From: JAIXWP01 sp044371755
GTDB taxonomy: Bacteria; Bacteroidota; Bacteroidia; Flavobacteriales_D; Sanyastnellaceae
Direction of reading: 5' to 3'
Length of the DNA stretch: 64,000 bases
Assembly (NCBI GenBank): GCA_044371755.1
Contig: JBILSZ010000001.1
Location: forward strand, 35,689 to 99,688
Positions 1 through 12,176 of this stretch are shown here, one piece after another. Position numbers and translations under genes: made by a program. Position 1 is the first letter of the stretch, and each line of letters opens with the position of its first letter. The notes beneath the pieces were generated by a model. It made no database searches and was not told the DNA's origin. It saw only the letters and a list, made by a program, of their open reading frames with translations.

Positions 1-242
1 TGACAGTCTTAAGTGGTTTAGTTTTTCCATGCCCCCCGTCATTCCAACCTCGATTCCTCTAAGAGAGTCACACTTTTGGAACTCCGCGTACAGCATCGTT
101 ATGAGATGGTGAAAAGAGTAAATTTCTTGACATAGCGGTCGCCATTGTGTTTGTTGACAATGGTTTGAAATTCTTTAATAGGAATGTGATTTATTATCTG
201 ACTAAAGATCGGCTGTCCGGAAAAAAGTGCATTTTTGCTCAT
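1..242 (-). pseudogene. IS4-like transposase, 5' part, frameshifted and cut by window edge
   Basis: Reading the minus strand from ATG at 242 gives MSKNALFSGQPIFSQ followed by a stretch with DRYVKKFTLF, which resembles the N-terminal domain (DUF4372 type) of Bacteroidota IS4-family transposases. The frame then hits a stop. Skipping one base near the A-run at 112-115 restores the family pattern (HHLITMLYAEF, then CDSLRG and KLNHLRLS) up to position 1. I infer a one-base deletion, so the gene is probably broken, or a sequencing error in a homopolymer. The 3' half, the DDE residues and the far inverted repeat lie outside the window. No tool search was possible; the family call rests on recalled motif similarity. 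Confidence 0.7.
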
Positions 243-280
243 GATATTAGAGTTTGTAGCAAAGCGAAAATACCAAACAA

Positions 281-310
281 AAAAGCGAGCTGAATCGTCA
301 GCTCGCTTTT
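281..310. terminator. Perfect 13-bp hairpin upstream of the transposase
   Basis: Arms at 281-293 and 298-310 are perfectly complementary (AAAAGCGAGCTGA and its complement) around an ATCG loop. A T-rich tail follows on the plus strand, and a T6 run follows on the minus strand. It sits about 40 bp before the transposase start, where IS elements often carry a hairpin that blocks read-in transcription. A separate imperfect inverted match exists between about 213-226 and 312-326 (tgtccggaaaaaa versus its complement) and could mark the IS end. Confidence 0.6.
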
Positions 311-329
311 ATTTTTTCCCGGACAACAG

Positions 330-487
330 TGATTATGAATTATGAATTACTAACGCATTGCGTTTGACGAATTCGCTCACTTCATATTCCATAAATGTCA
401 TCTCTACTGGGATTTCCCCAGTCCCAATTTCCAACCTCCAAATTCCCTTGTTCTTCTGTTCCCTTGTTCCTTGTTCCTTGTTCTTCG
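330..487. repeat. Low-complexity intergenic repeat with CCTTGTTCC units
   Basis: This stretch between the IS remnant and the SGNH hydrolase has no gene. It contains AT-rich degenerate words (tatgaattatgaatt, caatttcc, caaattcc) and ends in repeated ccttgttcc / ttgttctt units that run up to the stop codon at 488. The same vocabulary fills 63820-63980 at the other end of the window, so it is a dispersed repeat family of unknown function. Confidence 0.6.
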
Positions 488-1534
488 TTACCTAACCACC
501 TTCTGAATCCTCGCCTCCCCATGGGTGGTGGTGAAATTTAAGAGGTAGACGCCACTGCCGGAAGGTAGGGTGATGTTGGTAAAGTCGTTAGTTCGTTGAA
601 TTACCAACTTGCCTGTTACGTCATAGACTTCAAGAGCGACTATTTTTTCAGTATTTGAAATAATCAATTGATCATTTGAAACAAAACCGAATACTTGTTC
701 GGTTTGAACCGAATGTTCATTCGGTACGCTTACCACAGCGCATGGGCCATTTGGATCGTCGTAAGTTCCGATAAACCACTGCGCTTGCTGTTCAAATATC
801 AAGGCTTTTGCTTCTTCCTTTATAATAGTGGTAATGTCTGCACTTATATTGAAATCGAAAGTGATGGTTGTGGGATCCGCTCTAAAAATAGTGGTGAAAA
901 ATGCTACCGCCGCAGCATAAGATCCTATGGCTGACGGGTGACTGCCGTCGCTGGTGTACAATTCGATTTCGGGGTGATTGGTGCGAAGTGCGCGCCACAG
1001 CTCGCCTACAGGAGATACAATGGCTTCATTATCTGCTGCCATTGTCATGTATCGTTCGGATAGCAAATCGTCCATGCCTTCATAAGTGCACACCGGTGGC
1101 CAATTAGGACAGTTTTGTGCATCTCCATTTTCACGCCCCCATGTCATATAGAATACGGTTTCAGCACATTCGTTGAATTCTAAGATTTGATTGTTGAGCG
1201 TTTCTGCAAAAGGAAAGCATTCACTTTCTACCTGTGATAGCGGGAAAGATGGAATTTGTGATTGTTCTTGAAGCACGACGAAATCCCAATCGCCTTGTTC
1301 TATTAGCGATTGACTAGTTGCACTTTGTGAATGCGCCTGAAAAGTAGTGCCGCCAGGAGTATTCGCTCCAGTGGTCATTTCAAATCCAGCAGAAGCCGCA
1401 CAATCACTAACGAGCTGCGGAAGATTATTATAAGCAGTATAGCTATTGCCAAGGAATAGAACTCTTGTGGGTTCGTCTTGAGCTTTTACTAATTGTATAA
1501 ACAACAAAAAGGGTAGGAGGCAGAGGTATTTCAT
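488..1534 (-). CDS. Secreted SGNH-type hydrolase with T9SS sorting domain
   Basis: The start at 1534 gives a 348-residue protein with a signal peptide (MKYLCLLPFLLF, cut near VKAQ). Upstream in-frame codons would run into the rpoC terminator and are rejected. An SGNH-hydrolase pattern is visible: FLGNSYT near residue 31 supplies the nucleophile Ser, and DGSHPSAIGSY supplies Asp and His. The last ~75 residues (ISNTEKIVALEVYDVTGK, then GVYLLNF and KVVR) form a type A T9SS C-terminal domain, so the enzyme is expected to be exported across the outer membrane and anchored or released. The substrate (ester, glycan or lipid) cannot be deduced. It follows rpoC but is separated by that gene's terminator. 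Two copies of the ACCGAA-N6-TTCGGT palindrome lie in its 3' third. Confidence 0.8.
   Translation of the reverse strand: MKYLCLLPFLLFIQLVKAQDEPTRVLFLGNSYTAYNNLPQLVSDCAASAGFEMTTGANTPGGTTFQAHSQSATSQSLIEQGDWDFVVLQEQSQIPSFPLSQVESECFPFAETLNNQILEFNECAETVFYMTWGRENGDAQNCPNWPPVCTYEGMDDLLSERYMTMAADNEAIVSPVGELWRALRTNHPEIELYTSDGSHPSAIGSYAAAVAFFTTIFRADPTTITFDFNISADITTIIKEEAKALIFEQQAQWFIGTYDDPNGPCAVVSVPNEHSVQTEQVFGFVSNDQLIISNTEKIVALEVYDVTGKLVIQRTNDFTNITLPSGSGVYLLNFTTTHGEARIQKVVR
686..703. repeat. ACCGAA-N6-TTCGGT palindrome, copy 1
   Basis: Exact arms ACCGAA (686-691) and TTCGGT (698-703) around TACTTG. It lies inside the SGNH hydrolase gene, where the minus strand reads T-E-Q-V-F-G, so the palindrome starts at codon position 1. 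It is followed after 4 bp by copy 2. Confidence 0.85.
708..725. repeat. ACCGAA-N6-TTCGGT palindrome, copy 2
   Basis: Arms at 708-713 and 720-725 around TGTTCA, 22 bp after copy 1. The minus strand reads P-N-E-H-S-V here, a different reading frame from copy 1, which argues that the DNA sequence rather than the protein is repeated. Confidence 0.85.
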
Positions 1535-1581
1535 TGGTCTATTTTTTAATTGACTCATTCGAACGCAATAAAGTTGCAAAA

Positions 1582-1611
1582 AAAAATCCCTTCCGTGAGG
1601 AAGGGATTTTT
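1582..1611 (-). terminator. Rho-independent terminator of rpoC
   Basis: Arms 1582-1594 and 1599-1611 (AATCCCTTCC core, GTGA loop on the plus strand) are followed on the minus strand by a T9 run at 1578-1586. It lies 30 bp after the rpoC stop and closes the secE-to-rpoC gene string. Confidence 0.9.
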
Positions 1612-1640
1612 ATGGCTATGGTTTGACCGTATTTTAAGTG

Positions 1641-5936
<4,296 letters not shown>

Positions 5937-5979
5937 ATTCTTATGAATGTGTATCTAATTTATTATTTTCTTGAAAAGC

Positions 5980-8900
5980 TTAGTTCTGGTTGAGCGTAAT
6001 GTTCAATCCGAGACCTCGCAATTCGTGCAACAATACGTTGAACGACTCAGGAATACCTGGTGTAGGCATGTTTTCGCCTTTCACAATGCATTCATAAGCC
6101 TTAGCGCGACCAATCACGTCGTCAGACTTCACAGTGAGAATTTCTTGGAGGATGTTGGCAGCACCGAATGCTTCGAGCGCCCACACTTCCATTTCACCGA
6201 AACGCTGACCACCAAACTGTGCCTTACCACCGAGCGGCTGCTGAGTGATGAGCGAGTATGGACCGATGCTACGTGCGTGCATCTTGTCGTCTACCATGTG
6301 GCTCAATTTGATCATGTAAATCACACCTACAGTAGCCTGCTGTTCGAAGCGCTCTCCTGTGCCACCGTCATAGAGGTAAGTCACACCAAAGCGTGGAACA
6401 CCAGCCTCGTCAGTAGTATTGTTGATATCATCAATGGTAGCACCGTCGAAGATTGGTGTAGCGAAACGCTTACCAAGCTTCAATCCAGCCCATCCAAGAA
6501 TGGTTTCGTAAATCTGACCAAGGTTCATACGAGATGGTACCCCGAGTGGATTGAGCACAATGTCTACAGGAGTACCATCGGCCAAGAAAGGCATATCTTC
6601 ATCACGTACGATACGTGCTACAATACCCTTGTTACCGTGGCGACCTGCCATCTTATCACCCACTTTGAGCTTTCTCTTTTGAGCAATATAAACTTTAGCA
6701 AGTTTCACAATACCCGCTGGTAGTTCATCACCAACAGTCAATTGGAATTTCTTGCGCTTATAACTTCCAAGAAGTTCATTGTATCTCAGGTTGAAATTGT
6801 GGATACAACGCTTCACCAATTTGTTTATCTCTTCATCTTTCGTCCAACCTTCAGCATTGATAACGCTGTAGTCGAGGATAGAAAGTGATTTAACAGTAAA
6901 CTTCGTTCCTTTCTTGATTTGCTCTTCTTTGAAGTAATTGAATACACCTTGACAAGTGTTATCTTTTACGATCGCGATGAGCTTATCAACGAGGATTTTT
7001 CTCAAATCAGAAACTTCCTTCTCGTGCTCTTTATCGAGCGCTTCGATGATCGCTTTCTCATTTGTCTTAATTGGCTTCTTATCTTTAATCGTTCTGCTGA
7101 AGAGCTTCTTGTCGATTACCACACCGCTAGCAGCTGGTGGCACTTTCAATGAAGCATCCTTCACATCACCAGCTTTGTCACCAAAGATGGCGCGGAGAAG
7201 TTTTTCTTCAGGAGTTGGATCTGTTTCTCCTTTAGGAGTAATCTTACCAACAAGGATATCGCCTTCTTTCACTTCTGCACCTACGCGGATCATTCCGTTT
7301 TCGTCGAGGTCGCGTGTAGCTTCTTCGCTTACGTTTGGAATGTCTGATGTCAATTCTTCAACACCACGCTTAGTGTCGCGCACTTCTGTAGTGTATTCAT
7401 CTACGTGAATAGAAGTGAAGATATCTTCACGAGCAACGCGTTCAGAGATTACAATCGCATCTTCGAAGTTGTAACCTTTCCATGGCATGAATGCTACTTT
7501 CAGGTTGCGACCAAGAGCAAGTTCTCCGCCTTTAGTACCATAACCTTCTACAAGGATTTGGCCTTCAGTTACACGTTCACCTTTCACCACGATAGGGCGG
7601 AGGTTGATACACATGCTTTGGTTTGTTTTACCAAACTTCTTGATATCGTAAGACTTCACTGCTGAGTTGAAGCTCACCAATTCATCTTCTTCGCTGCGCT
7701 TGTAGCGGATGCGTACTTCGTTTGCATCTACGAATTCAACCACGCCTTCGCCTTCTGCTGTGAGAAGAACGCGGCTATCTTTAGCAACGCGACCTTCGAG
7801 ACCAGTACCCACGATTGGAGCTTCAGGACGCATCAAAGGCACAGCCTGACGCATCATGTTTGATCCCATCAGGGCGCGGTTCGCATCATCGTGCTCAAGG
7901 AATGGAATGAGTGACGCCGCGATCGAAGCGATCTGGTTTGGAGCCACGTCCATGAGGTTGATATTGTCTGGAGAGATCACTGGGAAGTCACCTTCCAAGC
8001 GAGCCTTCACTGTTGAAGTAATGAAATTACCTTTCTCATCGATCAAGGCGTTTGCCTGTGCGATAACCTTGGTATCTTCATCTTCAGCGCTGAGGTAGGT
8101 AACGCCATCATTGGTCATTACTGCCTTACCAGCTTCTACCTTGCGGTAGGGAGTTTCGATGAATCCTAGTCGGTTGATCTTTGCGTATACACACAAAGAA
8201 GAAATCAAACCAATGTTTGGACCTTCTGGAGTTTCGATAGTACACAAGCGACCATAGTGAGTATAGTGTACGTCACGAACTTCGAAACCTGCGCGTTCTC
8301 TTGAGAGACCGCCGGGCCCGAGTGCCGACATACGACGCTTGTGAGTAACCTCTGAAAGAGGGTTCGTTTGGTCCATGAATTGGCTCAACTGGTTCGTTCC
8401 GAAGAACGAGTTGATAACTGAGCTCAATGTCTTGGCGTTGATCAAGTCGATAGGAGTGAAGACCTCGTTATCACGAACGTTCATGCGCTCGCGAATCGTT
8501 CTTGCCATACGGGCAAGACCCACTGCAAATTGGTTGTACAATTGTTCACCAACTGTACGAACGCGACGGTTTGACAAGTGGTCGATATCATCCACATCTG
8601 CCTTTGAGTTTACGAGCTCAATAAGGTATTTGATGATGAAGATGATATCTTCTTTCGTAAGTGTACGCTGGCTAGATTGCGTATTCAAACCGAGTTTACG
8701 GTTGATACGGAAACGGCCAACTTCACCAAGGTCATATCGTTGTTCGGAGAAGAAGAGTTTGTCGATGACGCTGCGAGCTGTTTCCAAATCTGGTGGCTCT
8801 GCGTTACGCAACTGACGATAGATGTATTCTACCGCTTCTTTTTCTGAGTTCGAGGTATCTTTTTGGAGTGTATTGTGGATGATAGTGAAATCAGCAGAGC

Positions 8901-9804
8901 TGCTTTCTTCTTTGTGGAGGATGATAAATTTCGCTCCACTATCCACGATAATATCGATGTGGTGGTCTTCGAGCACTGTTTCGCGGTCGAATACCACTTC
9001 ATTACGTTCGATAGAAACTACTTCACCTGTATCTTCATCTACGAAGTCTTCGATCCAAGTCTTGAGTACACGAGCAGCGAGACGGCGGCCGAGGACTTTT
9101 TTAAGACCAGATTTTGAAACCTTTACTTCTTCAGCAAGGTTAAAGATTTCGAGGATTTGACGGTCGCTCTCATATCCGATTGCGCGGAGTAGGGTAGTGA
9201 CTGGAAGCTTTTTCTTGCGGTCGATATAAGCGTACATAACATTGTTGATGTCAGTAGCGAATTCGATCCACGAACCTTTGAAAGGAATGATACGTGCGCT
9301 GTAGAGCTTGGTACCGTTAGCGTGGCGGCTTTGACCGAAGAATACACCAGGTGAGCGGTGCAATTGGGAAACGATGACACGTTCAGCGCCATTGATTACA
9401 AAGGAGCCTTGTGGTGTCATGTATGGGAGTGTTCCCAAATAAACGTCCTGCACGATGGTTTCGAAATCTTCGTGTTCAGGATCTGTACAGTACAACTTAA
9501 GTTTTGCCTTAAGCGGAACGCTGTAGGTTAGACCTCGTTCGATACATTCATCGATGGTGTATCGAGGTGGGTCGATAAAGTAATCAAGGAATTCAAGAAC
9601 GAATTGGTTTCTTGTATCAGTAATGGGGAAGTTCTCAGCAAATACTTTGAAGAGACCTTCGTTCATTCTGTTTTCAGGGTTTGTTTCCAATTGGAAAAAA
9701 TCCTTGAATGAAGCCAATTGGATTTCTAGGAAATCCGGGTATTCGTAGAAACTTTTGGTTGAGGAAAAACTGATCCTCTCATCCGTTTTTTTCAGCGTTG
9801 CCAA
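5980..9804 (-). CDS. rpoB: DNA-directed RNA polymerase subunit beta
   Basis: 1274 residues, full length. It forms the other half of the RNA polymerase active centre. The rifampicin pocket is visible as FFGTNQLSQFMDQTNPLS followed by EVTHKRRMSALGPGG. It carries the residues equivalent to Asp516, His526 and Ser531 of E. coli, i.e. the susceptible type. The KMAGRHGNKG motif near the active site and the C-terminal GGKAQFGGQRFGEMEVWAL block are intact. The gene follows rplL after 149 bp that contain a large hairpin, as in other bacteria where rpoBC expression is tuned below that of the ribosomal proteins. Confidence 0.99.
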   Translation of the reverse strand: MATLKKTDERISFSSTKSFYEYPDFLEIQLASFKDFFQLETNPENRMNEGLFKVFAENFPITDTRNQFVLEFLDYFIDPPRYTIDECIERGLTYSVPLKAKLKLYCTDPEHEDFETIVQDVYLGTLPYMTPQGSFVINGAERVIVSQLHRSPGVFFGQSRHANGTKLYSARIIPFKGSWIEFATDINNVMYAYIDRKKKLPVTTLLRAIGYESDRQILEIFNLAEEVKVSKSGLKKVLGRRLAARVLKTWIEDFVDEDTGEVVSIERNEVVFDRETVLEDHHIDIIVDSGAKFIILHKEESSSADFTIIHNTLQKDTSNSEKEAVEYIYRQLRNAEPPDLETARSVIDKLFFSEQRYDLGEVGRFRINRKLGLNTQSSQRTLTKEDIIFIIKYLIELVNSKADVDDIDHLSNRRVRTVGEQLYNQFAVGLARMARTIRERMNVRDNEVFTPIDLINAKTLSSVINSFFGTNQLSQFMDQTNPLSEVTHKRRMSALGPGGLSRERAGFEVRDVHYTHYGRLCTIETPEGPNIGLISSLCVYAKINRLGFIETPYRKVEAGKAVMTNDGVTYLSAEDEDTKVIAQANALIDEKGNFITSTVKARLEGDFPVISPDNINLMDVAPNQIASIAASLIPFLEHDDANRALMGSNMMRQAVPLMRPEAPIVGTGLEGRVAKDSRVLLTAEGEGVVEFVDANEVRIRYKRSEEDELVSFNSAVKSYDIKKFGKTNQSMCINLRPIVVKGERVTEGQILVEGYGTKGGELALGRNLKVAFMPWKGYNFEDAIVISERVAREDIFTSIHVDEYTTEVRDTKRGVEELTSDIPNVSEEATRDLDENGMIRVGAEVKEGDILVGKITPKGETDPTPEEKLLRAIFGDKAGDVKDASLKVPPAASGVVIDKKLFSRTIKDKKPIKTNEKAIIEALDKEHEKEVSDLRKILVDKLIAIVKDNTCQGVFNYFKEEQIKKGTKFTVKSLSILDYSVINAEGWTKDEEINKLVKRCIHNFNLRYNELLGSYKRKKFQLTVGDELPAGIVKLAKVYIAQKRKLKVGDKMAGRHGNKGIVARIVRDEDMPFLADGTPVDIVLNPLGVPSRMNLGQIYETILGWAGLKLGKRFATPIFDGATIDDINNTTDEAGVPRFGVTYLYDGGTGERFEQQATVGVIYMIKLSHMVDDKMHARSIGPYSLITQQPLGGKAQFGGQRFGEMEVWALEAFGAANILQEILTVKSDDVIGRAKAYECIVKGENMPTPGIPESFNVLLHELRGLGLNITLNQN

Positions 9805-9893
9805 ATCGTTGACTTTTTTATGGTAAAAAAAATGCTGCCTCGTTTTTATTAGAAAGGGACGTTGCTAACCCTTTATAACAACAAAGTATAAAA

Positions 9894-9933
9894 CAAGTTT
9901 AGGCCACCTCACAGGGTGAGAGGCCTAAACTTG
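9894..9933 (-). promoter_or_regulatory. Attenuator-like hairpin between rplL and rpoB
   Basis: Arms 9894-9905 and 9922-9933 pair perfectly (CAAGTTTAGGCC), with an inner 5-bp helix CTCAC/GTGAG (9908-9912 and 9916-9920). On the minus strand the hairpin comes 20 bp after the rplL stop and is followed by TTTTATACTTTGTT, a weak U-tract. By analogy with the E. coli rplL-rpoB attenuator and RNase III site, it probably lowers or processes transcripts entering rpoB. Confidence 0.7.
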
Positions 9934-9953
9934 ATATTCAAATAGTTGTGATA

Positions 9954-10331
9954 TTACTTGATCTCAACTTTTGCTCCTGCTTCTTCAAGTTGTGTTTTCA
10001 AAGCGTTTGCTTCATCTTTGGTAACACCAGTCTTGAGAGGCGATGGAGCCTTGTCTACTGCATCTTTGGCTTCTTTCAAGCCAAGTCCAGTGAGGTCTTT
10101 AACAAGCTTCACTACTGCGAGCTTGTTAGCGCCACCTTCAACGAGGACAACGTCAAATGCAGTTTTCTCTTCTGCGGCAGCAGCGCCACCGCCAGCACCT
10201 GGAGCAGCAACTGCTACAGCGGCAGCAGCAGGCTCAATGCCGTAATCGTCTTTAAGAATTTGAGCTAACTCATTTACTTCCTTAACGGTCAAGTTAACTA
10301 GGCTTTCAGCCATTGCTTTCAAATCAGCCAT
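9954..10331 (-). CDS. rplL: 50S ribosomal protein bL12 (L7/L12)
   Basis: 125 residues. It forms the flexible stalk that recruits translational GTPases to the ribosome. The N-terminal dimerisation domain (ESLVNLTVKEVNELAQ) is followed by an Ala/Gly-rich hinge near residues 37-52 and by the conserved C-terminal domain containing KTAFDVVL, GLGLKEAKDAVD and LEEAGAKVEIK. It follows rplJ by 56 bp and is normally made in excess over it. The gene ends ahead of the attenuator-like hairpin. Confidence 0.98.
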   Translation of the reverse strand: MADLKAMAESLVNLTVKEVNELAQILKDDYGIEPAAAAVAVAAPGAGGGAAAAEEKTAFDVVLVEGGANKLAVVKLVKDLTGLGLKEAKDAVDKAPSPLKTGVTKDEANALKTQLEEAGAKVEIK

Positions 10332-10387
10332 TTTATGGATTTTTAAAAGGTAATACTTAATTAATAATTATTTGTGGGGTGGTTATT

Positions 10388-10912
10388 TTAGCGTTCACCC
10401 AACGCTTTAACAATACCGGCAACTTTTTGGCCTGCATTTCCTTGAAGAGCGCCAATAACGTTCTTCGCTGGAGATTGAAGAAGAGCCACGATGTCTCCGA
10501 GCAATTCTTCTTTGCTCTTGATGGCAACGAGAGCGTCAAGTAGGTTTTCACCAACATAACAATCTTCTTGTATAAAGGCCGCCTTGAATACTGGCTTGTC
10601 TTGATTTTTCTTTCTGAACTCCTTGATCAGGCGCGCAGGCACGTTTGCTACCTCAGCAGTCATAACGGCAGTATTGCCTTTAAGTGCTGGGAACAAAGGA
10701 CTGAAGTCCTTACCTTCAATGCGTTCAAGAGCTTTTTGCAATAGAGAATTTTTTACAACTCTCATATTGATTCCATTCTTGAAACACTCGCGGCGAAGTG
10801 CACTGGTGGCCTCAGCGTTCAGGGAAGTCGTGTTTGTCAAATAGAATACTGAAGAATCCTTCAATACTTCTACCAACTCAGCGATTTCCTGGTTCTTTTG
10901 TTCTTTCGTCAT
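10388..10912 (-). CDS. rplJ: 50S ribosomal protein uL10
   Basis: 174 residues, typical of L10. It anchors the L12 dimers at the base of the ribosomal stalk and contacts 23S rRNA through its N-terminal domain (YLTNTTSLNAEATSALRREC, MRVVKNSLLQKALE). The C-terminal helix (AGIVKALGER) is the L12-binding part. It starts only 28 bp after rplA, so there is no room for the long L10 autoregulatory leader found in E. coli. Any feedback site would have to lie inside rplA. Confidence 0.97.
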   Translation of the reverse strand: MTKEQKNQEIAELVEVLKDSSVFYLTNTTSLNAEATSALRRECFKNGINMRVVKNSLLQKALERIEGKDFSPLFPALKGNTAVMTAEVANVPARLIKEFRKKNQDKPVFKAAFIQEDCYVGENLLDALVAIKSKEELLGDIVALLQSPAKNVIGALQGNAGQKVAGIVKALGER

Positions 10913-10940
10913 GTGAAATTACGCTTTAGTGTACCAGTGA

Positions 10941-11633
10941 TCAATTCACTGAACGGGGTTCAACATTTACTCCGGGGCTCATTGTAGAAGACATAGAAAT
11001 GCTTCTGATATAAGCTCCTTTAGCAGAAGAAGGCTTCAACTTGATCAATGATTGGATCAGTTCGTTCGCGTTTTCAGCGAGTTGCTTGGCATCGAATGAT
11101 ACGCGGCCAATGCTCGCGTGTACGATACCTGCTTTGTCCACCTTAAAATCAATGTTACCGGCCTTCTTTTCAGTTACAGCCTTTCCAACATCCATAGTAA
11201 CAGTGCCAGTCTTTGGGTTTGGCATAAGGCCACGAGGACCTAAGATTCTACCCAAAGCACCAACTTGTCCCATTACACTGGGTGTGGTGATAATTACATC
11301 CACGTCGGTCCATCCGTTTTTGATCTTCTCGATGTATTCGCTCAATCCAACGTAGTCGGCTCCTGCTGCTTTTGCTTCTGCTTCCTTATCGGGAGTGCAC
11401 AAAACCAAAACACGAACGTCCTTACCGGTACCGTGGGGCAGGGATACTGTACCACGAACCATTTGGTTGGATTTCTTTGGATCTACTCCAAGACGAACAG
11501 CGATGTCAACAGATGCATCAAACTTTGTAGTAGTGATAGTTTTCACTACTGATGCAGCCTCAGGAAGATTGAACGACTTTGTCGCGTCATACTTCGCTAA
11601 TGCTACTTTACGGTTTTTGCTCACATTTCCCAT
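10941..11633 (-). CDS. rplA: 50S ribosomal protein uL1
   Basis: 230 residues. L1 forms the mobile stalk at the ribosomal E site, and in many bacteria it represses its own rplK-rplA mRNA. The signature VGALGRILGPRGLMPNPK and the flanking domain I pieces (FDASVDIAVRLGVDPKKSNQ, RGTVSLPHGTGK) are clear. It starts 17 bp after rplK. A hairpin upstream of rplK (12112-12170) is a possible place for L1 feedback, which is inference only. Confidence 0.98.
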   Translation of the reverse strand: MGNVSKNRKVALAKYDATKSFNLPEAASVVKTITTTKFDASVDIAVRLGVDPKKSNQMVRGTVSLPHGTGKDVRVLVLCTPDKEAEAKAAGADYVGLSEYIEKIKNGWTDVDVIITTPSVMGQVGALGRILGPRGLMPNPKTGTVTMDVGKAVTEKKAGNIDFKVDKAGIVHASIGRVSFDAKQLAENANELIQSLIKLKPSSAKGAYIRSISMSSTMSPGVNVEPRSVN

Positions 11634-11650
11634 TGTTCTGTACTTAGAGT

Positions 11651-12088
11651 TTAAAACGGACGATCACCGGTTACCTGAATTCCCATACTGCGTGCAGTAC
11701 CAGCTACCATTTTCATAGCAGACTCGATAGTGAAACAGTTAAGGTCAGGCATTTTGTCTTCTGCAATTGCGCGGACTTGATCCCAAGTTACCGTACCTAC
11801 TTTCTGACGGTTAGGCTCAGCAGCTCCTTTCTTAGCTTTTGAGGCATCTAACAACTGAACAGCAGCAGGTGCAGTTTTAACGACAAAGTCAAAAGACTTA
11901 TCGGTATAAACTGTGATCAACACCGGACAAACCTTTCCTGCTTTATCCTGGGTTCTAGCATTGAACTGCTTACAGAATTCCATGATATTCACACCCTTAG
12001 AACCGAGAGCCGGACCTACGGGAGGTGAAGGGTTTGCGGCGCCACCTTTAATTTGCAGCTTGACTAAACCAGCTACTTCTTTCGCCAT
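11651..12088 (-). CDS. rplK: 50S ribosomal protein uL11
   Basis: 145 residues, normal length. It binds the GTPase-associated region of 23S rRNA next to L10/L12 and is needed for release-factor and RelA responses. The proline-rich linker (NPSPPVGPALGSKGVNIMEF) and the C-terminal RNA-binding domain ending in MKMVAGTARSMGIQV are conserved. It is the first ribosomal-protein gene after nusG, with an 88-bp leader that can fold into a long hairpin. Confidence 0.98.
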   Translation of the reverse strand: MAKEVAGLVKLQIKGGAANPSPPVGPALGSKGVNIMEFCKQFNARTQDKAGKVCPVLITVYTDKSFDFVVKTAPAAVQLLDASKAKKGAAEPNRQKVGTVTWDQVRAIAEDKMPDLNCFTIESAMKMVAGTARSMGIQVTGDRPF

Positions 12089-12111
12089 TTTTCTATTTAT
12101 TTATTTGGTTT

Positions 12112-12170
12112 GCGTGGCAGTGAGTGGGAAGCGAAGCGTAACATTAAAAAATGTCACCACTGCCACACGC
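12112..12170 (-). promoter_or_regulatory. Leader hairpin between nusG and rplK
   Basis: GCGTGGCAGTG (12112-12122) pairs with CACTGCCACACGC (12158-12170) with a two-base bulge, and a smaller ACATT/AATGT stem lies inside. The structure begins 6 bp after the nusG stop and ends about 24 bp before the rplK ATG. Its place matches the L1 operator and the nusG-rplK junction in other bacteria, but I cannot show an L1-binding motif, and it could also be a terminator or processing site. Confidence 0.45.
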
Positions 12171-12176
12171 TTTTAA

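Noticed and set aside
9958..10245. Ala/Pro/Ser-rich plus-strand open frame of 95 codons opposite rplL
   Set aside because: It is the antisense of the Ala/Gly hinge region of rplL; composition mirrors the real gene and no promoter or leader supports it.
10913..10940. L10(L12)4 autoregulatory leader before rplJ
   Set aside because: Only 28 bases separate rplA and rplJ, too few for the known leader fold.
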